From contig MU834985.1 in the NCBI GenBank assembly GCA_029204225.1, forward strand, positions 1 to 42,697: a DNA stretch of 42,697 nt, written 5' to 3'. The notes under the pieces were generated by a model. That model made no database searches. It had not been told where the DNA came from and was given only the letters and a program-made list of their open reading frames with translations. Source of the stretch: Diphasiastrum complanatum. Lineage: Eukaryota; Streptophyta; Lycopodiopsida; Lycopodiales; Lycopodiaceae. The position numbers were made by a program, and so were the translations under genes. Below, in pieces: positions 11,740 through 21,985 of this stretch. Each line of letters begins with the position of its first letter. Positions within the stretch are counted from its first letter, which is position 1.

Positions 11740-12420
11740 GTATAAACATTGAAGAGGATGAGTCTTCTGCCACTTCAATGTCACCCAGATCTTATCCTAA
11801 TCTTATAGTCTAGCAGGAAAGGTCTAAGCAAGTTCAAGATGATATGTTTCGAGAATACAAAAAAGAACCTATTCCATTACCCAAGGAAACTAAACAAAAC
11901 CATGTGTCGTGTCCCTCAGGAATAGAGATCATATCCTAACCTTCTGCAATCTTAGATTACATCACCTTTCCATACCATTTTGAGATTATTTGAACCTTTA
12001 CGCAAGATTATAATCCGAGTGCAACAGCCTGATGAGGACATTAAAATACCTCATCAACCGGAGACTCCAAGGCAAACACAACGAGTTGATGCTACATTGT
12101 TTCAAACAGGAAGGGCAATAGGCTACATCACGTTACCTATGAGCCATAAATATCATGCTACTATACCATCTATCATTGATAGCGGGTCAGGAGTAAATAC
12201 CATTTCGTTGTCAATTGCTATAAGCAATGGAACGTCGGCCCTATTGTTCGACATAAATATAGGCTGAATTTAGCTGATCAAACTTCAACCGAACCATATA
12301 GACACATCAACATCGTATCCATTTGAAAATTGCTGGTCTTCAGTTTATAGTTGATTGTGTTAGAAGAAACAACACATTACCTTTGGAAATAGAGATCAAC
12401 GAATATCAGTAGATTACTCC
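11740..12420 (+). pseudogene. Ty3/Gypsy protease and linker, decayed
   Basis: The frame at 11980-12267 carries IPSIIDSGSGVNTIS, the Gypsy retropepsin active site (DSGS), preceded by linker-like sequence. After a frameshift near 12250 the text RLNLADQTSTEP matches the RT-proximal protease region of the plus Gypsy at 20013 (IKLVDQTT). Several stops follow. It belongs to the same broad clade as the 17-21.6 kb element but is much more decayed, and neither gag nor RT could be found. Confidence 0.6.
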
Positions 12421-14810
12421 ACAGGTAAAACCAAACCAGTATGAGAGGAAGACGAATGTTCTTCTACCACATATGAAGAAACCAATGTTTCTCCAACAAT
12501 CCGAGGGCATTACGTGTTAGCCGAATTTTTGACACCAAAAATTGGGCTAATATGGGGACCAATTTTACTATGATATGTAAATCGGCATGTAAAAGCCACA
12601 AAATTTCAATGTAAAAATGGCTAAAATCACCAATAGTTAGGGGTCCCAACCCGCCCATAATGTGGCTAGAGAAGTAATTATGGCCTTAGAATTGGCCCTT
12701 AAAGTTTTTTGACGACCTTTAAAAATCGGCCTATAAGTATAGTTTCGGCTACTGTGCCAAAACCTTGCAATGTACTATGACTTTCAATACTAATACAAGA
12801 CCCAAAGTACTGTGTTTTTAGGTTGTTGCTCAGTGGGAAGTGGGGGCTCAGTCACCAAAATTGCGAAAATTACAAGTCGGAAATCAAATGGCTAAGGTTA
12901 AAGGGGTTCTCAAAGTGCAATATCAAAAAAGAGGACCAATGTCAAAGAAAAGAGAAAAAGAGAACATGACTTCATGACCAAGGACCAAGGGCTAGAGAAA
13001 TTAGCCATGGGGCCTCGTAATAGCCACATGGGGAAAATCAAATAGATCTTAAATGCCAAAGGGAGGCCAAAATCAAAGGTGAGGCTTCATGAAGAAGCTA
13101 AAGGGTAAAAATCACATGGCACTAGTTAGGAGGGCAACTCTATTAGCCACATGCCAAAAAGGTCGAATCAAGTTTAATGTAACAACAAGTTTGAAGGCCC
13201 TTAATGGTTGTTTTTTTGTAATTCAAGCATTTGAGACCCCATATGCCAAAAAACAAATAAGCATGAGGGATTCTCTTTCATAGGCACATGCTGAAAGGTC
13301 TAATCAACATTCAATGACTAGTGCAAGGTTGAGAAAGTTGATTAGAGGGGTAGAATGGCAATTTGAAAAGGGAGGTGGGCCTCAACTCCATAAAAGGATC
13401 TGAACGTGCTGCATGAAAGAGATCTTCTTTTTACATTCTGCATAGTGCATAGTTCTGCTGTTCTTGCATGAGTTCTCAATCTGGATCCTGATCTGCAATG
13501 GGACTTCCTCTCCTATAACACTCTGGTGTACTGAGAATAGTGTTTTAGAAAGTTGTTGGTTAGTCTCTGGTTATGGTTCCTTGGACTAGTGTGTTGAGTT
13601 TTACTATTGCTCCAAAAGGTGTTGTCAGGTTGACTCTCATCCTTCAATGGCAATCTCTCTATGAATGTTCTTATAAAACCATGGTGCTCAATTCTTTGTT
13701 ATTGAGGCTATTCTGATGATTTTCACTTAGAAAAAATCTGCTCTCCAGTCTAGCATAACCAGTTTATCATACACTGGATGGGTGGTGTTGTGTGCTACAA
13801 TCATTTTCATGGAGTGTTGGGTTTCCCATATACAGAAATATTCTACTGTCATTCTCTTGAAAAGTCTAGTGTGCTAAGGGCACTGTCATATGAAGTGTTG
13901 GCTATGTTTTGGTTTCTAGAAATTGTAGGAGTTTCTATTGGGAGAGAGCTTTTCTGTGAACTTAACAAAAACAGAGATAAGAGTTTCTAGTTCTGCCCTT
14001 GTGACCAACAATACTATCTTGCATTCCATTCACTTGACGGACTAACGAATCAATGATTTATGTATAGACTTATGATAGAATAAGTTTCATTAATGTTTCG
14101 AACATAGATCGTATGGCAATAAGTTTGGATTTCCACTACAAGACTAACTGAAGGACGATAGCTGGCAGTGAAACCAAGTTGCAAAACAGAAGGACCAACC
14201 TAATAACTGAAGGATCCGTCTGAAGACGTAAGATTGATGTTGTAGAGGGACCTACAACAGGCTGGTGGAGGGCAATATTGGTAGATTCTCTACCAATATT
14301 AGGGTTAACCCTACTGCCGGTTGATCTAAGTTTTTTGTTGTTCTTAAAAGTAACTAGACTTGTAACTTTATGACCCAACCATGGCATCTTGTTGTGTAAG
14401 ACCATGAGTTCAGGACAAATTAGTTAGTTACTTAAGAGATAATCAAATGTGACATGTTAGTGGAGAGTTGAGAAAACCACATTCAGTTATTCCTGATTGT
14501 AAAAAGCGATTTCCAAGAAACTAAATGGTGGGCTAAAAAGCCAAGAAGAGAGGAGATAGAAAAGAGGAATCATCGAAGATAAGAGCACCTCTTTTGTTGA
14601 TAGTTGAAGACAGGATAGAAGTCACAGAGGATTGAGCAGTGTGGAGAGAGTGTAGAGCTGGAGATTTGTCAAAATCCATATCGGATGATCCAGGGAAGGA
14701 TAGTCGATTGGTTGTATTGATGATCAACATTGCATATGTGATGTGTATGTGTATGTGTATTGTTGATGATGTGATGTGATTGTTGCATAGAATTGTAAGA
14801 ATTATTGTCA
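12421..14810. other. Non-coding, LTR-like remnants
   Basis: No gene was recognised. Two places look like promoter parts of LTRs: CTATAAGTATAG near 12731 and CCATAAAAGGATC near 13390. Short AT-rich dinucleotide or tetranucleotide runs occur near 14740-14760 (GTATGTGTATGTGTAT). Decayed LTR sequence is likely but no paired copy was found. Confidence 0.35.
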
Positions 14811-14814
14811 TCAG

Positions 14815-15354
14815 TAGTGTCTATCTACTCTCTAAAGGATTGTAGGAATGATATAACTAGTAGTGACCAGTAGTCATATCTGAATTCCTAGCGAACTGAT
14901 TTCGTTCGCAAATTCTTATCGCTTTGCTTCACTTCGCTTCATGTTTCACTTCGCGATCACTTGGCTACAAGCTTAAATCAATTTTAGAGGCTAGGCTTAG
15001 GTTTTGTTTTGTTGTTTCGTCCTGTTTCGTTTCGTCTCGTCGCGTCTCATTATAGAGCTTGATTGATCTTGTCACAAATTCTTTTGCTTCGTTTTGTTTC
15101 GTTTCACGATCTGTGTGCTTCCAGCATGAATCAAAGTCATCACTTCGCTTCACTTCATTTCGTTTTCGTTTAGAATTCATCTCGTTTCATTTGGTTGTGT
15201 TACAGAGCCTACTTGATCCGACATGAATTATTCTCGAACAAAAATAATTCGATTTTCGAGAAAGTTTCGCGAATCGTTCAAGATTCTATTTATCAGTTTG
15301 TCACCAGAGTTATAGCTAGAATTTTTGTATTTTTTGATGTATTTTTTGCCATCA
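14815..15354 (+). repeat. Copia 5' LTR (3' part)
   Basis: The block 14815-15050 is the inverted counterpart of 8560-8790. The region is full of GTTTC/CTTCG pentamers such as CGTTTTGTTTCGTTTC. It ends in CA at about 15353-15354, followed after one base by a tRNA-iMet primer site, which marks the LTR edge. The left edge is unknown and probably lies left of 14815. Confidence 0.65.
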
Positions 15355-15355
15355 A

Positions 15356-15367
15356 TGGTATCAAAGC
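15356..15367 (+). other. Copia primer-binding site, tRNA-iMet
   Basis: TGGTATCAAAGC matches the standard plant Copia primer site TGGTATCAGAGC with one mismatch. It sits at the LTR edge, 100 bp before the gag ATG. Confidence 0.8.
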
Positions 15368-15467
15368 CTACCTTGTCAAAGTCTGACATAGCCAAAAAGC
15401 TATCAGATCAAAGGGGCTAAGCAGTCGAACAATCAACCATCAACAAGTGAACACGAATTCAGAAGCA

Positions 15468-15955
15468 ATGGCTTCAATCAGCAGCATACAATCCAAAATC
15501 TATACAGTTTTGGATTCATCAGGATCTAACTTTCTAGCATGGAAACTGAAGACCTCGCTGATACTAAAGGGTGAAGGTTTATTCCCCTGGGTGGATGGCA
15601 CAGAGGAAATGCCTACAACAATAGGCAAAGAGCTATGCGAATGGAGGGAGAAAAATGACAAGGCAGTAGTCTTGCTATCATCATCCATCGAGGATAGTCT
15701 CACACTTGAGCTGGCTACACTCTCCAAGGCAAAGGAGATGTGGGATACACTGCATTTCAAACGAAATCATGCAGTCAAATAATGATGCTAGAAGATCAGC
15801 TGACAAATCTGTAGTGGGACGGGAAAGACCTCACTTCTTTTGATAGGAAGATAAAAGATCTATTCCTATTACTACACAACTCTGGAGCAAAAAATTCAGT
15901 GTCAACAGAGAAGCAGCTCACTTATCTGTTGAGAGCCTTACCTAGATTTTTCCTA
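15468..15955 (+). pseudogene. Copia Gag, interrupted
   Basis: The ATG at 15468 (MASISSIQSKIYTVLD) opens a Copia Gag of the UBN2 type: NFLAWKLKTSLILKGEGLF and the KAKEMWDTL block around residue 97. A stop falls at 15780-15782. Gag-like sequence continues in another frame (MMLEDQLTNL, then a stop, then FDRKIKDLFLLL) to about 15955, where it is cut by a second Copia leader. The context of LTR, PBS and ATG is in correct order. It is dead, and its pol is missing. Confidence 0.78.
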
Positions 15956-15959
15956 ACAA

Positions 15960-16893
15960 CTTGTTTCTACCAAGACTTCATTTCAACAAGCGCGCAGCCA
16001 ACAGTATCCCGCTATTGTTGTTTCTACCAACAATATCGAACCATACCAGAATGGATTTGAGTTCTAGTTCCTCTCTAATTGACAAGCTCGATGGAGAGAA
16101 CTACCATCTCTAGAAGTTCAAGATGAAAGTCGCTCTATCAGCCAAGGACCAGTGGGATATTGTAGATGGTACTGAAATCAAGCCAGAGGCTGATGTAGTT
16201 GGCGACCTTGAAGTTCATCATATAGACGTCCAAACTGCATTCCTCAAAGGCACCATTGAAGAGGAGATATATATGTCCCAACCAGAAGGATATGAGCTAA
16301 AAGACAAGGAGCTCCTATTGTGAAAAATTCATAAAGCCCTGTAAAGCCTGAAATAGTCTCCAAGCCTGGTTTCAAAAAATTAATACATTTCTAATCGAGA
16401 ATGGTTTCATCCCAAACTCGACAGACTCAAATGTTTATTTTAAGTCTATATCGGATCCCTTTATAATCATCACTCTTTATGTTGATGACATGTTACTATT
16501 TAGTAAGAATTTAAATTTATTTAAGGATACCAAATGTTTGTTAGCACAGGAATACAAGATGATCATCGAACACTATTGTCACGGAATTCAGATTTCCAAA
16601 ATTCAACCCAACAGACAGATTGTCATCAATCAGCAAAGATACCCACCAATGTGTTGACAAAATATGGAATGGCCGAGTGCAAACCAAGCCACTTCCCACT
16701 AGACCCTAGTTTGAAGCTGTCAAAGGAGCAATGTCCAAAATTCGAGTCAGATAAGGAGGAGATGAAACAATATCCATTTCACTCAATAATCAGTTCATTG
16801 ATGTATGTTATGCTCTGCCTTGCTTATTCCATCAGCTCTCTCAGCCAATTTCTATCAAATCCAGGTTCAGTTCATGAAGTATGTCCAAGCTAA
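15960..16893 (+). pseudogene. Internally deleted Copia: gag start fused to RT
   Basis: A leader resembling that before the minus gag at 1561 is followed by an ATG near 16052 and the gag start LDGENYHL, a stop, then KFKMKVALSAKDQWDIVDG. At about 16203 the frame passes directly into RT: HHIDVQTAFLKGTIEEEIYM. Zinc knuckle, protease and integrase are thus missing. RT continues with stops at 16321 and after, and shows LYVDDMLLF at about 16485-16503. The tail at 16640-16890 (NVLTKYGMAECKPSHFPL, then SLMYVMLCLAYSI) is in another frame. RNase H is only partly present. Confidence 0.8.
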
Positions 16894-17210
16894 CCCAATG
16901 GCACTAGGATTTTTCGTTTATAGTGCATTCGATCAATAGGTGGAATGGTCAACACAGGTGCATGTCGGTCTACATAAGGCAAATCCCTCCTAGCTATTTG
17001 TGGATTGCGTAACGGACAATCTCGGGATGGATGGTTAACTCTGCATTGTGAACGCGAGAGATGGAATGTTGATGGATCCCCTCGATGTGGACATTCGGCT
17101 CGACGGTGTTTTCCTCCATATCCATAGCTCCTTACTGAGTGCTCTGCTTGATGCTAGATTGACTAGATCTTGGATTCAGGTTAGGCAAGGAAAGAAACCC
17201 ACTACAATTT
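16894..17210 (+). repeat. Probable end of Gypsy 5' LTR
   Basis: The sequence just before the tRNA-Asp primer site should be the 3' end of the element's 5' LTR. It appears to end in CACTACA at about 17200-17206, followed by ATTT and the primer site. The left edge is unknown, and the first part probably still holds Copia RNase H debris. Confidence 0.45.
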
Positions 17211-17229
17211 TGGCACCGTTGCCGGGGAG
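17211..17229 (+). other. Gypsy primer-binding site, tRNA-Asp
   Basis: TGGCACCGTTGCCGGGGAG matches the tRNA-Asp primer site typical of Athila and Tat Gypsy elements (TGGCGCCGTTGCCGGGGA) except for one base. This places the following gag-protease remnant in that clade. Confidence 0.88.
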
Positions 17230-18405
17230 CTACGCCAATTTTTCAGTTGCAGCATGTTTGGTTGATGGTTAGCTTGCATTAGGCATCTTGTCGTGGCATG
17301 AATAGTGTTAGATCTGCATTTTAGGGTTAGTTTGGGATTGATTTTGCTTGATTTGAGTGGATTTGCTTGTTTAAAATCTAATTTGATTATTAAACAAGGA
17401 AAGCTATTTAGATCACCAATCTTAGGATCCATTTGGATCTAAGATATCAGAGAAAATAACAAAAATCGGTCAAATCTGTTAGATTTGGTCAAAAAGAGTC
17501 AAAAAGTGTCATTAGAGCTCAAAACTGTTTACCCTCTTTCAGGAAACCTTTGCCGAGTTGCAGACACCTTTGGTTTTGTTTACAGAACCTTCAGTTTGAA
17601 GGGCAAAGATTAATTCCCAGCAGATTTTCAAAAACATCAGAAAAACCACCAAAAAGCACTAAAAATTATTAAAACCCTAAAAAATACAGAAAAAGAACCT
17701 TCGCCCGATTTACTATGCTAAGATGTGATTCAGATCTATCTACTGCCAGGTCGACGAAAAATAGTACCAAAAATAGAAAGAGGTTTAGAGAATCAGTTGT
17801 CATATTGTTGTATTTTTGTTAAAAAAGTCATTTTTTTTGCAAAATTACCAATATTACTCTTGATCCTTTGCCAGAACCTTCGTCGAGATTCCAGAATATT
17901 TTTTTTATAGAAAAATACTATTTTTGATTTTGGCGAAGATTCTTCTTGATCAGATCACAAAAAATCTTGATTTTTACCCTCACTAGGTTATAGAAACTGT
18001 ATTTTTTTGTGTCAGAAACCTTCTTTTGGTTTTTCATAGTTTTATCTGTGTCAGATCTTCCATCTGAGAAGTTGGCGAAGGTTATTTTCTAAGAAATTGT
18101 CAGAAAAGTGTTCAGAGAGTTTTTTTTCCCCAAAATAGCATTGTTGAACCTTCGCCTAGCGAACCTTCGCCAGTCCTATTTTTAGTTTCTGATTTTTCAG
18201 ATCAAGTCTCTGTCAAAATTTGGATCAAATCTGATATATTCTGAATTGGATTTTGAGATATTTATCATTTTTGAGAAGTATCGTTTTTCATCGTATAGAA
18301 TCAGATTCTTGAAAAGTGGAATAGATCTGGCAGATATAATCTGAGATAGTTTTTTGAAAAAATCTAGATCCAATCTCATTATCTATTTGATCTAAATTTG
18401 TAAAG
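17230..18405 (+). other. Long untranslated leader of Athila/Tat-like Gypsy
   Basis: About 1.2 kb between the primer site and gag. It has no long frame. It holds repeated AACCTTCG(C/T)C motifs near 17696, 17875, 18147 and 18162 and the inverted form GGCGAAGGTT at 18074-18083. Confidence 0.6.
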
Positions 18406-19290
18406 ATGGTTGCCCCTGGAGCTGCTCCTAGAAGTGCTCCACAGGAGGTCAATCCAATTATTGTTAGAAGAGCACCCCGATTGGATCTACCCAAATATAA
18501 TGAAGTAACAGATCCAGTTAGATTTCTTCAGATCTATGCTGAATCCTGTGAGGTCTATGGTGAGATTTATCCTCAAGATAAACTTAAGCTGTTTCCTATG
18601 GCCTTAACAGGCGCAACACAAGATTGGTACTATAACCAAGATGAAACTGAACGTACAGATTGGGAGGTTGTTAAATGAGCCCTTATCACACGGTTCAAAC
18701 CGCGAAAGTTTATGGAAGACCCTTTCCTACTTTTAAGTAAAATTAAAATGGAAAAGCGGGAAATGGTTTGAGATTACATCCAAAGGGTGAAACGTCTTAG
18801 ATCTGAATGCGAACCTGAGCTGATTAATGAAAATGCCATGATTATGTGGTTTTTGTCAGGTCTACCTAAACGGATCAGACGTGAGCTGAAACGCCATAAT
18901 GAGTACGCACTTTTGCAAAATGCTATGGACGATGCAATTTGAGAGGAGGATGAAGATTCAGATGATGAGCCGAATGTCAGTATGTTGTCTTATACGGCAG
19001 GGCAGACTACTACGACATCCACCACTATTGCATCAACGAATGTCAATGCTACTGCACAAATGATGCTCAATGAGTTCGAGAAACTTGGGAAGACCCAACA
19101 GAAACAGATGGAAAAGTTGCGGTTGCAATTTGATGAGAAGTCAAAGCATTGGAAAATTTTCACGGAAGTATGGAGGAAATCCAGCAGCAAGACTGCGACA
19201 ATCTACTCTTGGATACCCGGAACGTCTAGCTTTGTTTGCCCCACCAAAACATTCCGCTCCTCCTGCCAATTTGATGGAACCAGAACTTTA
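18406..19290 (+). pseudogene. Gypsy Gag (Retrotrans_gag), broken
   Basis: The ATG at 18406 opens a Gag with LDLPKYNEVTDPVRFLQIY and LFPMALTGATQDWYY, the Retrotrans_gag capsid pattern. In-frame stops occur at 18676, about 18769 and about 18940, yet the same frame goes on with ALITRFKPRKF, DYIQRVKRLRSECEP and MWFLSGLPKRIRREL to a coiled-coil-like end (KLGKTQQKQMEKLRLQF). A frameshift near 19140 ends it. The protein would have been the nucleocapsid precursor of the Athila/Tat-like element whose primer site is at 17211. Confidence 0.8.
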
Positions 19291-20012
19291 CAGAAGTGCT
19301 GAGCAATGGAGCTATGGTAATGATCAGGAAGGTGGATCTTCAGAACAATATGTCGTTTATGCTGTCGCTCAACAACAGGCCTCGAGAAATTGGACCAGAG
19401 CACCACTTGGATGCTTTGCATGTGGAGAAAATCACAGAGTTGCAAAATGTCCAAATAAAAAAAAAATTTGTACCATTCTGTCGTGATTGTGGATATGGAC
19501 ATTGCTATAAAGATTTTATGCTTCTTGGCTTTTAATAATGCTTCTTGGTATAAAGATTTTATGGCAAGACCGAAGCCACCACCAGCTACAGCACCTATAA
19601 ATTTGATAAAAATCAAGCAAGGATCAGTAGCTCAGAATAAACCAAGTGCACCCTTGATGGTGGTCACCAGAGCACAAAAGCAAAAAGAACCAGTAGTGGA
19701 TCCAGTATCTGCTGATTCTATACCATTGAATGATACACCAACAACATCGGGAGTCTATCCAAATCTAATTGCAGAAAAACGAAGATATCAGGATATGAGA
19801 CAATGGATTAAACATCTGCAAGAAGAAGAGGAACTTGAAGCTGCTAAAGTAACAGCTGAAATTCGGTCTTCACCATTGTAGCCTCCAAGAAATTTACGTA
19901 CAGATATGAATGATCAATCACATCATCATGAAGAACCCTTCAAGATGACTGAACCGGAAGCACCGCATACAGAATTACTAATGAACATTTTGTCTAGCAA
20001 ATCAATATTTTA
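19291..20012 (+). pseudogene. Gypsy zinc knuckle and linker
   Basis: A worn zinc knuckle CFACGENHRVAKC at about 19412-19450 has spacing CX2CX3HX4C, one residue short of the retroviral CX2CX4HX4C. A further Cys/His pair lies in another frame (FCRDCGYGHC, near 19480). The frame at 19468-19881 is the acidic, Glu-rich linker between Gag and protease and ends in a TAG. Frame changes join the parts. Confidence 0.65.
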
Positions 20013-21600
20013 TTGGGAGAGTTCCTAAAGTTGGTGCCAAAATCAAAAGAAGTCTTAGCGCAAAAATTAGCTCAAGAAGAACCAGAAGTCCACCAGGAGC
20101 CGTTTTTTTGTGTTGGATTTGAAGAATCTAACGATGTACTCCATGTTGGAGCCGCTTGGGAAAGTGAACAAAAGAATATCACTCTGCCGATACAACATAG
20201 ACAATTTTCTAAAGAAGCAGCCGTGATAGATGGCGGTTCAGGACTTGACCTGATTTCTACAAAGCTATGTACAAAATGGGGCCTTACAAAGATTAAGCCT
20301 GTTACTTTTGCTATTAAGCTAGTTGATCAAACGACAATTTGTCCACGAGGAATGGTGGAAGATATACCTGTTAGGATTGCAGGAGTACAATTCGTCATTA
20401 CTTTCATCGTGATAGACTTACCAGAAGCACCAAATGTCTACCGAGTTTTATTAGGACGTCCATGGTTATGAGTTGCGCAAGTAATTCATAACTGGGGTAC
20501 CTGAAAAATCACTTTTGAAAATCGTGAACGTGCAATTAAAGTTGATCCTACGACTTGGACTATCAAACCAGTGGTTCAAAAAGTGGATGACGATTCATCA
20601 ACAACGGATCACACTTGTGATCGACCAGAGAAAAAAATGGGAGTTCATAATGATTCTCAAATGGATACTATCAATTGGAATGAAGCTCTTGCAACAATTA
20701 ATTGTATAGTAGGATATATGTGTCAACAAGATATTCAATCAAAGTTGAGCGAGATTTCCTTATTAGATCAAACTTTGGATACACCAATCACGTTTCCACT
20801 AAATGTGCTGAATGTAGTCTGGATATCAACAGAACCTATACCAGATTCAATTGAGGATGATCTCATACTAGTGAGCCATGCCTCAACTTATGATGGCAAT
20901 GCAGAACTTATGGATGAACAGATTCTACATCATATGGATCCAACCAGATTTGGAGTGCGTAATGTTCCTGATGAACCAACAATCAAACCGTCCAAAGCAG
21001 TTATATTGAAGGGAGACAGGATCACAGGTTTGATGACGAAGAAACAAGCTAAGCAACATTATAATACGGTCCTGAAATGGGAAAATCCCCCTCAGAAGAT
21101 CAACTCAAAGAAAGTGCCACCCTTATTGGATAAAGGCAAAGGAAAAGTCAAGAATGATTCTTCAAGTCAGACTTCCAGCAAGACATCATCGTCTAGGAAG
21201 TCTTCACCTATGAAGAAAGATTTAACATCCTAAAAGTCATCACCTCCATGATCAATTCCTGCTAAGAAGGCTAAACGAAGATCCAAGACAAGTCCTTTTG
21301 AAAAAGAACAAGCAAATGTAGTCCAACATGATATGCTAGAGCATTTTAAACGTTATACACTGGATGATGTGGTTATCATGTTACCTAAAGCACATCGTGA
21401 ACCTGAACAACACATGCCGGAATCTAAAGAGGTTTATGATGGCCCAGCTAGGACGCAGCCAATGAATCTTGCTGAACCAGGAGAACCAGAAAAGATTGTA
21501 CAAGTGGGATCACAACTTACTCCTAAACAATATCAAGCACTCCGCTTGTTACTTATTAAGTATCAAGATAATGTGAGCCTTGAAGGTGTTTATCATTTGC
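20013..21600 (+). pseudogene. Gypsy aspartic protease and pre-RT linker
   Basis: The frame 20013-20471 carries the retropepsin: AAVIDGGSGLDLIS (active site DGGS) and, 90 residues on, LLGRPWL, the usual C-terminal strand. A TGA follows at 20469. Sequence continues, partly in another frame, through a long linker (20571-21233, Ser/Lys-rich at its end) and 21333-21605 with YDGPARTQP and QLTPKQYQALRLLLIKYQD, which is the segment just before Gypsy RT. The element then breaks off at about 21570, so RT, RNase H and integrase are missing on this strand. Confidence 0.78.
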
Positions 21601-21985
21601 CTTGATGTCCTCTTTGGCTTTTGACTTGATGAAGGCCCTTCATCAACATCATTCAAAGTACCATCCATGTCATCAAAATCAAGAATGTTAGATCCATCCA
21701 CAACATCATTACTTGAAGAAACCTTTGGAATATTTCCATCATAAAAAATGACCTCTCTTCCAATGATCACTTTATTAGTAGAAGAAATGTAAACCTTATA
21801 GGTTTTGCTCACCTCACTATAGCCAACAAATATACCTTTCCTTGAAGATGGATCCTCCTTTGTCCTATCATCAAGTGTTATGTTGATATAGCAAGTGCAT
21901 CCAAAATTTCTAAAAAGATTGACACTCGGCCTCCTTCCAAATAACATTTCAAAAGGGGTTTTTCCATCCAGTAAAGCACTCGTTG
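21570..21985 (-). pseudogene. Copia integrase C-terminal fragment
   Basis: Minus-strand frame with LLDGKTPFEMLFGRRPSVN, FRNFGCTCYINI and SSRKGIFVGYSEVSKTYKVY, the Copia integrase C-terminal blocks, then the Ser/Asp-rich spacer before RT. On its right it joins Gypsy RNase H at about 21985, and on its left it meets the broken plus-strand Gypsy at about 21570. No LTR was found at either junction. Confidence 0.75.
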
